In this document: positions 1 to 6,097 of the stretch, piece after piece | Position numbering within the stretch: the stretch's first letter is position 1 | Layout: each line of letters starts with the position of its first letter | Assembly (NCBI GenBank): GCA_900756495.1 | Contig: CAAEKI010000064.1 | Coordinates: 1 to 13,346, forward strand | Direction of reading: 5' to 3' | DNA from: an uncultured Oscillospiraceae bacterium | Lineage (GTDB): Bacteria > Bacillota > Clostridia > Oscillospirales > Oscillospiraceae | DNA length: 13,346 nt | The notes under the pieces: model-generated | Database searches by the model: none | Told to the model about the DNA's origin: nothing | What the model saw: the letters and a program-made list of their open reading frames with translations, nothing else | Made by a program: the position numbers and the translations under genes

Positions 1-63
1 CTGAAGTCTGATATTGTTAGACTAGGGACTGGTGGGGGAGCCGGTCCCGGTCTCTTTCCATAG
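1..63 (+). CDS. Possible 3' end of an upstream gene (partial)
   Basis: The first reading frame is open from the left edge for 20 codons and stops at TAG 61-63, reading LKSDIVRLGTGGGAGPGLFP. The stretch is too short to prove coding and I do not recognise it. It could be the C-terminus of an upstream rightward phage gene cut by the window. A potential RNA hairpin (25-48) lies inside it, so it may instead be non-coding. Confidence 0.2.
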   Translation: MKSDIVRLGTGGGAGPGLFP

Positions 64-104
64 GCCTCCTTACCGCCCTAGCCCGGAGGCGGGAGTATCC
101 GGGC
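25..104. other. Two GC-rich potential hairpins
   Basis: GGGACTGG (25-32) can pair with CCGGTCCC (41-48) around an 8-base loop, with one G-U pair. GCCCGGA (81-87) pairs perfectly with TCCGGGC (98-104) around a 10-base loop. Neither is followed by a good T run, so neither is called a terminator. They fill the gap between the window edge and the leftward cassette, where I see no convincing gene. Confidence 0.35.
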
Positions 105-141
105 AATACCAGAAAGGAAAACCGGAGGATTACTCCTCCGG
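105..141 (-). terminator. Intrinsic terminator of the leftward cassette
   Basis: Read on the minus strand, a perfect 8-bp stem (141-134 pairing with 129-122) is capped by a GTAA loop, which is a stable GNRA-type tetraloop. It is followed by the T-rich tail TTTTCCTTTCT. The TAA stop of the ribbon-helix-helix gene (130-132) lies in the loop, so the gene ends inside its own terminator. Confidence 0.75.
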
Positions 142-324
142 ATCCTTGGTGGCTTGGCTGATATACTCAGCAATGAATCTCTTGATTTCCGTGGTGGGGG
201 TCGTGCCGTTGGCCTTGCAGGCGGCCCTGAATGCCTCTAAAACATCTGGCTTCAGGTCAAGGGGAAAGCGGACATAGTTCTTGCGGTTATATCTTTGTTG
301 TGCTTGGTATTTACTTTCGGGCAT
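130..324 (-). CDS. Small ribbon-helix-helix (Arc-like) DNA-binding protein
   Basis: This 64-residue protein has the Arc/MetJ-type plan. A basic N-terminus is followed by a beta-strand segment (YVRFPLDL, about residues 17-24), then helix A (DVLEAFRAACKANG) and helix B (TEIKRFIAEYIS). Proteins of this kind dimerise, insert the paired strands into the DNA major groove, and usually repress nearby or their own promoters. The ATG at 322-324 follows GGAGG at a 9-base spacing. The start overlaps the end of the membrane-protein gene by 14 bases, so the two are probably co-transcribed and translationally coupled. It is the last gene of the leftward unit and ends inside a terminator. It is a natural candidate to bind the palindrome in the cassette promoter at 711-730, but that is inference. 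Confidence 0.75.
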   Translation of the reverse strand: MPESKYQAQQRYNRKNYVRFPLDLKPDVLEAFRAACKANGTTPTTEIKRFIAEYISQATKDPEE

Positions 325-505
325 GCCTCTTTACCTCCGTGTGAATGAGCTTGATCAGTTCGACAATGGCGATGAAGTTGAACGCGACAGAAAGGTACGC
401 AGCGGTACTGCGCGTGTCGCTGGAGCAGAAGTCAACGACGTTCCAAACAGTGAATATTGCAACGAGAAGTGATAGCAGAAAAAGCGCCAGCTTTGACTTT
501 GACAT
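311..505 (-). CDS. Small two-helix membrane protein, unknown function
   Basis: The 64-residue product has two hydrophobic stretches likely to span the membrane: about residues 5-27 (within LALFLLSLLVAIFTVWNVV) and 36-55 (within AAYLSVAFNFIAIVELI). The N-terminus is short and basic and the C-terminal tail is basic (EVKRHARK). No family is recognised. Its start codon (503-505) has no clear ribosome site and overlaps the -35 box of the opposing promoter, which weakens the call. The downstream ribbon-helix-helix gene overlaps it by 14 bases with a good ribosome site, which supports it. Small phage membrane proteins outside the late operon often act in superinfection exclusion or host alteration; nothing in the sequence proves this here. 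Confidence 0.55.
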   Translation of the reverse strand: MSKSKLALFLLSLLVAIFTVWNVVDFCSSDTRSTAAYLSVAFNFIAIVELIKLIHTEVKRHARK

Positions 506-527
506 AACATCTTGTGGATGATATAAT
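499..527 (+). promoter_or_regulatory. Consensus sigma-70/sigma-A promoter, rightward
   Basis: TTGACA (499-504), a 17-base spacer and TATAAT (522-527) match the housekeeping consensus in every box position. Transcription would start near 534 and run rightward into the 3' end of the leftward 33-residue peptide gene. It converges with the leftward promoter at 705-733. No coding region starts soon after it, which fits an antisense RNA. The alternative is a promoter for the packaging genes at 818 onward. Confidence 0.7.
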
Positions 528-533
528 GGGGGC

Positions 534-620
534 GAGAGCTGGGGGAGTTACCTCCCCCAGTCTCCCGGGTCGCCTTTCTTACTTGTCCTTTGGGGGGTCG
601 AGTAGTCGGGCGACCTTTTC
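534..620 (+). ncRNA. Candidate antisense RNA to the small peptide gene
   Basis: A transcript from the consensus promoter would open with a 9-bp hairpin (539-560). It would then be complementary to the 3' untranslated region and last third of the leftward peptide gene (579-680). A possible end is the stem GGTCG (596-600)/CGACC (611-615), or the longer-range GGTCGCC (568-574)/GGCGACC (609-615), followed by TTTT at 616-619. This terminator is only moderate. If it is read through, the next stop is the strong terminator at 768-804. An antisense RNA overlapping the 3' end of a small hydrophobic peptide mRNA is the arrangement of txpA/ratA and bsrG/SR4 in Bacillus prophages. The ends are estimates. 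Confidence 0.4.
539..560. other. Perfect 9-bp hairpin between convergent transcripts
   Basis: CTGGGGGAG (539-547) and CTCCCCCAG (552-560) are exact complements around TTAC, which is GTAA, a GNRA loop, on the minus strand. Neither side has a real T run, so it is not a textbook terminator. It could protect the 5' end of the rightward RNA and the 3' end of the leftward mRNA, or act as a shared bidirectional stop. The loop design matches the hairpin at 122-141. Confidence 0.6.
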
Positions 621-680
621 GATTATCAGGATAATCACTCCGGCGGCAACCGCCTTGAGGATATCCTTCAGGTCATCCAC
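579..680 (-). CDS. 33-residue hydrophobic peptide, Fst-like type I toxin candidate
   Basis: The GTG at 678-680 is preceded by AAAGGAGG at an 8-base spacing, so translation should be efficient. The peptide starts MDDLKDIL, has a hydrophobic core (AVAAGVIILII, residues 10-20) and ends in a charged tail (RLLDPPKDK). From memory, the pAD1 toxin Fst is also 33 residues, begins with a similar M-x-D-L, has one membrane segment and continues R-x-L-D into a charged tail. Such peptides insert in the membrane and are held off by antisense RNA. Here a strong promoter lies 18 bases upstream, and an opposing consensus promoter (499-527) aims into its 3' end. It is too short for ordinary gene callers. The alternative is a harmless phage membrane peptide; the toxin role is inference. 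Confidence 0.55.
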   Translation of the reverse strand: MDDLKDILKAVAAGVIILIIEKVARLLDPPKDK

Positions 681-704
681 TGTGTTCACCTCCTTTCTGA
701 TTAT

Positions 705-733
705 AGTATAACATACACGTACGTATATGTCAA
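705..733 (-). promoter_or_regulatory. Leftward sigma-70/sigma-A promoter of the cassette
   Basis: On the minus strand, TTGACA (733-728), a 17-base spacer and TATACT (710-705) form a near-consensus promoter. The start would be near 698, giving a leader of about 18 bases before the GTG of the small peptide with its AAAGGAGG site. It should drive the peptide and possibly the membrane protein and ribbon-helix-helix gene. Confidence 0.75.
711..730. promoter_or_regulatory. Palindromic operator between the promoter boxes
   Basis: A 20-bp inverted repeat fits the promoter spacer and overlaps the -35 box. It has arms ACATACACGT/ACGTATATGT with a single mismatched pair (positions 6 and 15) and an ACGTACGT centre. 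A protein bound here would block polymerase directly. The ribbon-helix-helix protein at 130-324, the phage repressor or a host factor are candidates. I cannot assign the binder from sequence. Confidence 0.6.
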
Positions 734-767
734 TAGTTTTTTAGAAATAAAACAAAGAAATTACTTA

Positions 768-804
768 GGGCTGCAACGCTTTGGCGTGGCGGCTCTTTGT
801 TTTT
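768..804 (+). terminator. Strong intrinsic terminator before the HNH gene
   Basis: A 12-position stem (768-779 with 784-795; one A-G mismatch at 775/788 and two G-U pairs) has a TTTG loop and is followed by TTTGTTTTT (796-804). An A-rich stretch (AAAACAAAG, 749-757) can also pair with CTTTGTTTT (795-803). It would stop rightward transcription coming from 499-527 just 14 bases before the HNH start codon. It therefore insulates the late operon or is a point for antitermination control. Confidence 0.7.
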
Positions 805-817
805 GGGAGCGTAACTG

Positions 818-1114
818 ATGGCCCGAGAGTTTGCCGCATCGTTCTACAAATCCAAAGTGTGGCAGCATACAAGAGACGCATATAGCACAAGCGTAGGTGG
901 GCTATGTGAGAGATGCCTGTCAAATGGGCTGTATGTCCCTGGCGTGATAGTACATCATAGGCAGGAGCTTACGCCGGAGAATATCAGTAAACCAGAGATA
1001 GCGCTGGGGTGGGCTAATCTGGAGCTACTGTGCCGGGATTGTCATGGCAAGGCACACGGACACACAAAGCGATACAAAGTTGACGAAGCTGGCAGGGTGA
1101 CAGCCCTACCATAA
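818..1114 (+). CDS. HNH homing-type endonuclease of the DNA packaging module
   Basis: The 98-residue protein has the full HNH signature: CERC (residues 30-33), the HH pair in VHHRQ (46-47), Asn67, and LLCRDCHGKAHG with Cys72/Cys75, His76 and His80. The two CxxC pairs bind structural zinc. The His/Asn residues hold the catalytic metal that cuts DNA. HNH proteins of this size directly before the small terminase are common in cos-type HK97-like phages, where they help terminase make the specific cut at the packaging site. GGGAG lies 8 bases before the ATG. It is the first gene of the late operon and sits just after a strong terminator. Confidence 0.9.
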   Translation: MAREFAASFYKSKVWQHTRDAYSTSVGGLCERCLSNGLYVPGVIVHHRQELTPENISKPEIALGWANLELLCRDCHGKAHGHTKRYKVDEAGRVTALP

Positions 1115-1229
1115 GCCCCCCCGTTGGATGAGGAGAGGGAGGCCCCGGGAGACCGGTGGGTGGAGTACCATTTTCCTCTCCGCGGGCGCGTAAGCCCCTA
1201 CCGGGCGAAAAAGGAGGTGCGAATATTGC
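1115..1229 (+). other. GC-rich gap between HNH and terS; candidate cos region
   Basis: No gene is seen in these 115 bases, although the rest of the operon is tightly packed. The gap contains GGAGAGG (1132-1138), able to pair with CCTCTCC (1175-1181), palindromes CCCGGG and ACCGGT near 1145-1157, and a repeated TAAGCCCC (1112-1119 and 1191-1198). In related phages with an HNH-terS arrangement, the cohesive-end cut site commonly lies here. I cannot locate the cut from sequence alone, so the assignment is positional. Confidence 0.35.
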
Positions 1230-1583
1230 ATGAAAAAGCAAAAGAAAACGGAAGTTGATCCGGTTGAGACGGAGATTTACCGACTCAGCATGATTTATAA
1301 GGATTTGCCGCCAAACCAGTACGCGGTAGCCCAGGGGTTGATTACTCAGGCAGCCCGCCTCCGCGTCAGACTGGACACTCTATGGGAGGATATTGTGGAG
1401 AAGGGCGAAACGGAGCTGTTTACACAGTCCGAGCGCACTGACCCTTACGAGAGGGAGCGCCCGGCCGCCCGTCTGTTTACAGCTACGGATAAAAACTATC
1501 AAGCAATCATTAGGCAGCTGAATGAACTGACGCCGCCAAGTAAAACAGGGGGAAAGTTAGAGAGCCTGAAGGATGATGGATAA
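1230..1583 (+). CDS. terS: Terminase small subunit (P27-like)
   Basis: This 117-residue, charged, mostly helical protein lies directly before the large terminase and overlaps it by 11 bases. Segments such as AQGLITQAARLRVRLDTLWEDI, and a C-terminal stretch ending ATDKNYQAIIRQLNEL, resemble P27-family small terminases. These form rings that recognise phage DNA at the packaging site and hand it to the ATPase. The start ATG follows GGAGG at a rather long 12-base spacing; no better in-frame start is seen. The size is normal for the family. Assignment rests on position as much as on sequence. Confidence 0.8.
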   Translation: MKKQKKTEVDPVETEIYRLSMIYKDLPPNQYAVAQGLITQAARLRVRLDTLWEDIVEKGETELFTQSERTDPYERERPAARLFTATDKNYQAIIRQLNELTPPSKTGGKLESLKDDG

Positions 1584-3225
1584 TTATATATTGGCCTATT
1601 ATCAGGCGATCCAGGACGGCTCTGTTGTGGTCGGGAAGTGGATCCGGCTGTTTTTTGAGTATGTGGTTCGCGGACTGGAGGAACAAGCGTTTATCTTTCA
1701 CCAAAAGAAAGCGAACCGGGCCATCAAATTTATAGAAACCTTTTGTCATCACTGTGAGGGCCGGGATGACCTGCTGAAGCTGGAGCTCTGGCAAAAAGCA
1801 ATTGTATCTGTGATATTCGGGATTGTGGATGACAACGGTTTGCGGACGTTCCGGGAGGTTGTGATTGTCATTGGCCGGAAGAACGGGAAGACACTCTTCG
1901 CCTCCGCGATTATCGCCTATTGCCTGTTTTTGGACGGTGAGTATGGCGCAAAGATATTTTGCGTGGCCCCCAAGTTGGATCAGGCTGATTTGGTGTACAG
2001 TTCTTTTTGGCAGACCATCCAGAAGGAGCCGGAGCTTGAAGAGCTGATAAAGCGCAGGAAATCAGACTACTACGTGGAAAGTACCAACAGCAGCGTGAAG
2101 AAGATAGCTTTCAGCGCAAAGCGGAGCGATGGCTATAACCCGCACCTGACGGTATGCGATGAAATTGCAAGCTGGCCGGGAGATCAGGGCCTAAAGCAGT
2201 ACGAGGTCATGAAGTCTGCTTTGGGCGCCAGGAAGCAGCCGCTTATTATCTCCATCAGTACTTCCGGCTACATCAACGAGGGGATTTACGACGAACTGAT
2301 AAAGCGCGCTACCCGCTTCCTGCTGGGGGATTCCAAAGAGCGGCGGCTGGCCCCGTTCCTGTACATGATTGATGATATCCGGAAGTGGAACGACATCAAT
2401 GAACTGCGCAAATCGAACCCGAACCTCGGCGTGTCGGTATCGGTAGACTATTTGCTGGAGGAAATCGCGGTTGCAGAAGGGAGCCTGTCTAAGAAAGCGG
2501 AGTTCCTGACAAAGTACTGCAACATCAAGCAGAATAGTTCCCAGGCGTGGCTGTCCGCCCAGGATGTGGACAAGGCCGCCGGAACTGCCCTGGATCTTGA
2601 TAGGTTCCGAAACACCTACTGTGTGGGCGGGATCGACCTGTCCAGAACGACGGACCTGACAGCCTGCACGGTTGTGATAGAGCGCTGTGGAAAGCTCTAT
2701 GTGTTCGCTGAATTTTTCCTGCCGGCAGAGAAGCTGGAGGAGGCGACAGCGCGGGACGGACTCCCATATGCGGCCTATGTACAACGGGGGCTTTTAAAAC
2801 TGTCGGGTGACAACTTTGTGGATTACCACGACTGTTTTGATTGGTTTCGGATGCTGGTGGAGGAATATGAAATTTATCCGCTGAAGGTAGGGTATGACCG
2901 TTACACGGCACAGTATTTGGTCCAGGAGATGCAGAATTACGGATTTCATATGGATGACGTTTTTCAGGGTTACAATCTAACTCCTGTCATTCGGGAGACA
3001 GAGGGACTGATAAAAGATGGCGCTTTCGATATCGGCGACAACGACCTCCTTAAGGTGCATTTGCTGAATATGGCAATCAAGACCGAAGCGGAAAGCGAAC
3101 GGAGCAAGCCGGTCAAGATGGGTACCAACGAGCATATTGACGGCGGCGCGGCCCTTTTGGATGCGATGGCGGTCAGGCAGAAATGGTATGCGGAAATCGG
3201 TGAGCAGCTTAAGAACGCGGGGTGA
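1573..3225 (+). CDS. terL: Terminase large subunit, ATPase and nuclease
   Basis: The 550-residue protein has both motor and nuclease parts. The N-terminal ATPase carries a Walker A variant GRKNGKT (residues 101-107), Walker B LTVCDE (192-197) and a coupling motif SISTSG (227-232). The C-terminal RNase H-like nuclease has Asp355 (GGIDLS), Asp442 (VGYDRY) and a late acidic pair around HIDGGAALLDAM (Asp523/Asp530). It cuts concatemeric DNA and pumps it through the portal. Length and layout are typical of Firmicutes siphophage TerL. The ATG at 1573 overlaps terS by 11 bases and has a poor ribosome site, so translation is likely coupled; the adjacent ATG at 1576 is an equal alternative. Confidence 0.97.
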   Translation: MMDNYILAYYQAIQDGSVVVGKWIRLFFEYVVRGLEEQAFIFHQKKANRAIKFIETFCHHCEGRDDLLKLELWQKAIVSVIFGIVDDNGLRTFREVVIVIGRKNGKTLFASAIIAYCLFLDGEYGAKIFCVAPKLDQADLVYSSFWQTIQKEPELEELIKRRKSDYYVESTNSSVKKIAFSAKRSDGYNPHLTVCDEIASWPGDQGLKQYEVMKSALGARKQPLIISISTSGYINEGIYDELIKRATRFLLGDSKERRLAPFLYMIDDIRKWNDINELRKSNPNLGVSVSVDYLLEEIAVAEGSLSKKAEFLTKYCNIKQNSSQAWLSAQDVDKAAGTALDLDRFRNTYCVGGIDLSRTTDLTACTVVIERCGKLYVFAEFFLPAEKLEEATARDGLPYAAYVQRGLLKLSGDNFVDYHDCFDWFRMLVEEYEIYPLKVGYDRYTAQYLVQEMQNYGFHMDDVFQGYNLTPVIRETEGLIKDGAFDIGDNDLLKVHLLNMAIKTEAESERSKPVKMGTNEHIDGGAALLDAMAVRQKWYAEIGEQLKNAG

Positions 3226-3229
3226 TATG

Positions 3230-4414
3230 ATGGGGCTTTTCAGTAAAATTTTTAAACGCCCGGAACCGGACGGAACGCCAAACGGATTTTTTCAGACGCT
3301 TACCGCATATACGCCGGTTTTTACAAGCTGGGGCGGATCCATTTATGAGAGCGAGCTGGTGCGCTCCGCTGTCAACGCGCGGGCGACGCATATCAGCAAG
3401 CTCCAGATTACGGTCAGCGGGAGCGCAAAACCGAAACTGCAGACCAGACTAAAGGCTGGACCGAACGAATGGCAGACCTGGGGGCAATTTTTATACCGGC
3501 TGTCTACAATTCTGGACATACAGAACACGGCCTTTATTGTGCCGGTGTTGGGAGACCTTGGGGAGATGAACGGGCTCTATCCGGTTTTGCCGTCCCGGTG
3601 CGAGATTATCCAATATGCAGGCGAACCGTGGCTGCGGTATGAGTTTGTGGGTGGGAAGCACGCAGCCATAGAATTAAGCGCCTGCGGCATCATGACCAAG
3701 TTTCAATATGCAGATGATTTCTTCGGGGAGGACAACCGGGCTCTGATCCCGACAATGGATTTGGTCTCGATCCAAAACCAAGGCATTGAGGAGGGCGTAA
3801 AGAGTGCAGCGACCTTTCGGTTTATGGCAAAGGTGAATAACTTTACAAAGGCGGATGATCTGGCCAGAGAGAGGGAGCGGTTCACCAGGGAAAACCTCCA
3901 GGGGGACGGCGGCGTCCTGCTATTCCCAAACACCTACACGGAGATTAAACAGATTGAGTCCAAGCCATTCGTAGTCGATGCGGAACAGATGGAGGCAATC
4001 AATCGAAACGTATACAACTATTTCGGAGTGAATGAAGACGTATTGCAGAATAAAGCATATGGAGACGCATGGTCGGCGTTTTATGAAGGGGCGATAGAAC
4101 CGTTTGCGATTCAATTTTCTGACGTGGCGTCCCGGATGGCCTATACAGAACGAGAGCGCGCCGCCGGGTCGTTCCTGATGGCGACAGCAAATCGTCTGCA
4201 GTATATGAGCAATACGGAAAAGCTCAATGTATCCGCACAGATGGCGGACCGCGGCATTATGAACCGCGATGAAATCAGGGAGATATGGAACCTTCCGCCC
4301 CTGCCGGGCGGACAGGGGCAGGCGTATACTATCCGCGGAGAATATTACCTGCTGGGCGCCGATGGAAGCGCAACGCGGAAAGGAGATGATGTAACAGGTG
4401 GTCAGCAAGGATAG
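3230..4414 (+). CDS. HK97-family portal protein
   Basis: The 394-residue product forms the dodecameric ring at the capsid vertex through which DNA enters and leaves. Family hallmarks include the N-terminal MGLFSKIFKR start, the SELVRSAVNARATHISKL helix, the NTAFIVPVLGDLG segment, and the late pattern with FGVNEDVLQNKAYGDAWSAF followed by MADRGIMNRDEIREIWNLPP. Length is normal. Of the two adjacent ATGs (3227, 3230) I chose 3230 because the family usually begins MGLF and GGGG (3219-3222) is then 7 bases away. It starts 4 bases after terL ends and overlaps the protease gene by 17 bases. Confidence 0.95.
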   Translation: MGLFSKIFKRPEPDGTPNGFFQTLTAYTPVFTSWGGSIYESELVRSAVNARATHISKLQITVSGSAKPKLQTRLKAGPNEWQTWGQFLYRLSTILDIQNTAFIVPVLGDLGEMNGLYPVLPSRCEIIQYAGEPWLRYEFVGGKHAAIELSACGIMTKFQYADDFFGEDNRALIPTMDLVSIQNQGIEEGVKSAATFRFMAKVNNFTKADDLARERERFTRENLQGDGGVLLFPNTYTEIKQIESKPFVVDAEQMEAINRNVYNYFGVNEDVLQNKAYGDAWSAFYEGAIEPFAIQFSDVASRMAYTERERAAGSFLMATANRLQYMSNTEKLNVSAQMADRGIMNRDEIREIWNLPPLPGGQGQAYTIRGEYYLLGADGSATRKGDDVTGGQQG

Positions 4415-4967
4415 GGAGTATCGGGCGTTTGAAATGCGCGCCGCCGACGGTGAAATGACAGTCGAGGGCTATGCAGCCGTTTTTTCCGCTCCGACCGTGC
4501 TCTACAGCTATGATGGGGTGGATTACAAAGAGGAAATAGATCCGCAGGCGTTCCGGGCCGCAGAGATGGCCGACGTGGTGATGAATTACAACCACCAGGG
4601 GAAGCCGGTTGCCAGGACAAAGAATCAAACCCTTTCGCTTTCAGTTGACCAGACCGGCTTGAAGGTCCGGGCCGATCTGTCCGGCACAGAGGAGGGCCGC
4701 CGCCTATATGAAGAAATCAAGGGCGGATACATAGACAAGATGAGTTTCGCGTTCACGGTGTCGGAGGACTCCTATGACCGCGATACGCATACGCGCCGTA
4801 TATTGGGCGTTAAGCGGCTATTTGATGTAGCTGCGGTGGATATGCCAGCATACGACGCGACCAGCATCAGCGCGCGCTCCTACTTCGACGCGGAGGCGGA
4901 GAAGATGAAAGAGGCGGAGGCCAGAGCGCAGAAAATCAGAAAAATCAAATTACTTTTGGAGGTATGA
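4398..4967 (+). CDS. HK97-family prohead maturation protease
   Basis: The 189-residue serine protease trims the scaffold part of the capsid protein inside the prohead before DNA packaging. It has the family fold pattern: an early TVEGYAAVFS strand, catalytic His66 in VMNYNHQG, catalytic Ser116 in DKMSFAFTV, and RLFDVAAVDMPAYDATSISAR near the end. The GTG at 4398 is the start used, because the only upstream in-frame ATGs (4386, 4389) are followed at once by TAA. GGAG is about 12 bases upstream. Its end overlaps the first ATG of the capsid gene. No separate scaffold gene is present, as expected when the capsid carries its own delta domain. Confidence 0.95.
   Translation: MVSKDREYRAFEMRAADGEMTVEGYAAVFSAPTVLYSYDGVDYKEEIDPQAFRAAEMADVVMNYNHQGKPVARTKNQTLSLSVDQTGLKVRADLSGTEEGRRLYEEIKGGYIDKMSFAFTVSEDSYDRDTHTRRILGVKRLFDVAAVDMPAYDATSISARSYFDAEAEKMKEAEARAQKIRKIKLLLEV
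4958..4962 (+). promoter_or_regulatory. Ribosome binding site deciding the capsid start
   Basis: GGAGG at 4958-4962 is only 1 base from the ATG at 4964 but 7 bases from the in-frame ATG at 4970. The second ATG is therefore the likely start of the capsid protein. Confidence 0.7.
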
Positions 4968-4969
4968 AA

Positions 4970-6097
4970 ATGTCCAGAATTGAAGAGATTGAGGCCCGCC
5001 TGTCAGCTATTGCCGCAGAGCTGGAAGATGACGGCGCAGACCTGCCCGCTTTGGAGCAGGAAGTGCGCAATCTGAAGGAGGAGCACAAAAACATCATGGA
5101 CGGCATGGAGAAGCGAGAGCAGATCCGTCGGGAGGTTGCCGGCGGGGCCGGAGAAGTGCGCAAGAAGTTTGCGCCTGAAGCAAGGGAGGAGCGGAGCTAT
5201 GGAGCGGATTCCAAGGAATACCGCAATGCCTTCTTAAAGAATCTGCTCGGCGCAGAGATGACCAAAGAGGAGCGGGCTGCCTTCGTCCACATGACAACGA
5301 ACACCTCCGCTGTACTGCCCACCACCATGCTCAATCAGATCTGGGATCTGGTGTCCAAGCAGCACAGCATCATGGGCGACGTTACGATTTACCGTACCGG
5401 GACGATCCTGGAGGTAGTAAAGCACACAGCCATTGCTCAGGGCGCTGCAAAGAGTGTCGCAGAAAATACGGCCAATGACGATGAGCAGAATACTTTTGTC
5501 AAGGTGACGCTCAGTGGGAAAGACTTCTCCAAGCATGTTGATATCTCTTACGCTATGGAGCGGATGAGCATCGACGCGCTGGAGCAGTACCTGGTCTCTG
5601 AAATCAGCGCAAGCCTGGGCGATGCTATGTCGAGCGATGTTATCACACAGATCGGTACGGATATGGAGTCCGACAACAAGATTGAGAGCGCTGCAGCGCA
5701 GACGTTGACTTTTGCAGAGATTGCGAAACTGTTTGGCATGCTCAAGCGCGTAAGTTCTGTGTCTGTATATGCCACCCGCGCAACCATCTACAACTACCTG
5801 GTCGGCATGGTGGATACAACCGGGCGGCCCATCTTCCAGCCATCTGCACAGGCCGGTCAGGAGGGGACACTGCTCGGGGCGGCCATCAAGGTTGAAGACG
5901 CAGTGGCCGACGATGTGCTTCTGATCGGAGACGGAAGCAAGGTTGTTTATAACATGGTGCAGGACATCATGATTGAAAACGACCGGGACATCAAGAAACA
6001 CGTTGTCACTTATAGCGGCTATGCCCGTGGATCGGGTGCACTGATTGACCCGCTTGCTTTTGCACAGATGACGATTAAAGCCGCTGCGGGGGGTTAA
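4970..6097 (+). CDS. Major capsid protein (HK97 fold)
   Basis: The 375-residue protein builds the icosahedral shell. Residues 1 to about 55 are a charged coiled coil (SRIEEIEARLSAI..., EEHKNIMDGMEKREQ), the delta domain that acts as internal scaffold and is later removed. A linker leads to the shell domain starting near SKEYRNAFLKNLLG. Family features in the body include LPTTMLNQIWDLV, an E-loop region near HTAIAQGAAKSVAEN, and a late VVYNMVQDIMIENDRD followed by a final DPLAFAQMTIKA. Start 4970 is chosen on ribosome-site spacing. The zero frame ends GCG GGG GGT TAA. The -1 frame continues into a folded-looking domain, so a longer form may also be made (see 6094-6270). Confidence 0.95.
   Translation: MSRIEEIEARLSAIAAELEDDGADLPALEQEVRNLKEEHKNIMDGMEKREQIRREVAGGAGEVRKKFAPEAREERSYGADSKEYRNAFLKNLLGAEMTKEERAAFVHMTTNTSAVLPTTMLNQIWDLVSKQHSIMGDVTIYRTGTILEVVKHTAIAQGAAKSVAENTANDDEQNTFVKVTLSGKDFSKHVDISYAMERMSIDALEQYLVSEISASLGDAMSSDVITQIGTDMESDNKIESAAAQTLTFAEIAKLFGMLKRVSSVSVYATRATIYNYLVGMVDTTGRPIFQPSAQAGQEGTLLGAAIKVEDAVADDVLLIGDGSKVVYNMVQDIMIENDRDIKKHVVTYSGYARGSGALIDPLAFAQMTIKAAAGG

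Noticed and set aside
17..61. 14-codon leftward frame after an AAGGAGG motif
   Set aside because: The ribosome site is only 3 bases from the ATG, the frame lies beyond the terminator of the leftward cassette, and the product resembles nothing.
32..277. Rightward open frame of 81 codons at the left edge
   Set aside because: It runs opposite to the ribbon-helix-helix gene, lacks a ribosome site and has a low-complexity, non-protein-like composition.
539..560. Hairpin as a standard intrinsic terminator
   Set aside because: The stem is excellent, but neither strand has a T run after it; kept only as a structural element.
1112..1198. TAAGCCCC direct repeat as an attachment site
   Set aside because: Eight bases is too short, no integrase is in the window, and one copy includes the HNH stop codon.
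5234..6001. Long leftward frame of 255 codons opposite the capsid gene
   Set aside because: It is a shadow of a strongly supported capsid frame, with no ribosome site and a composition typical of a complementary-strand frame.
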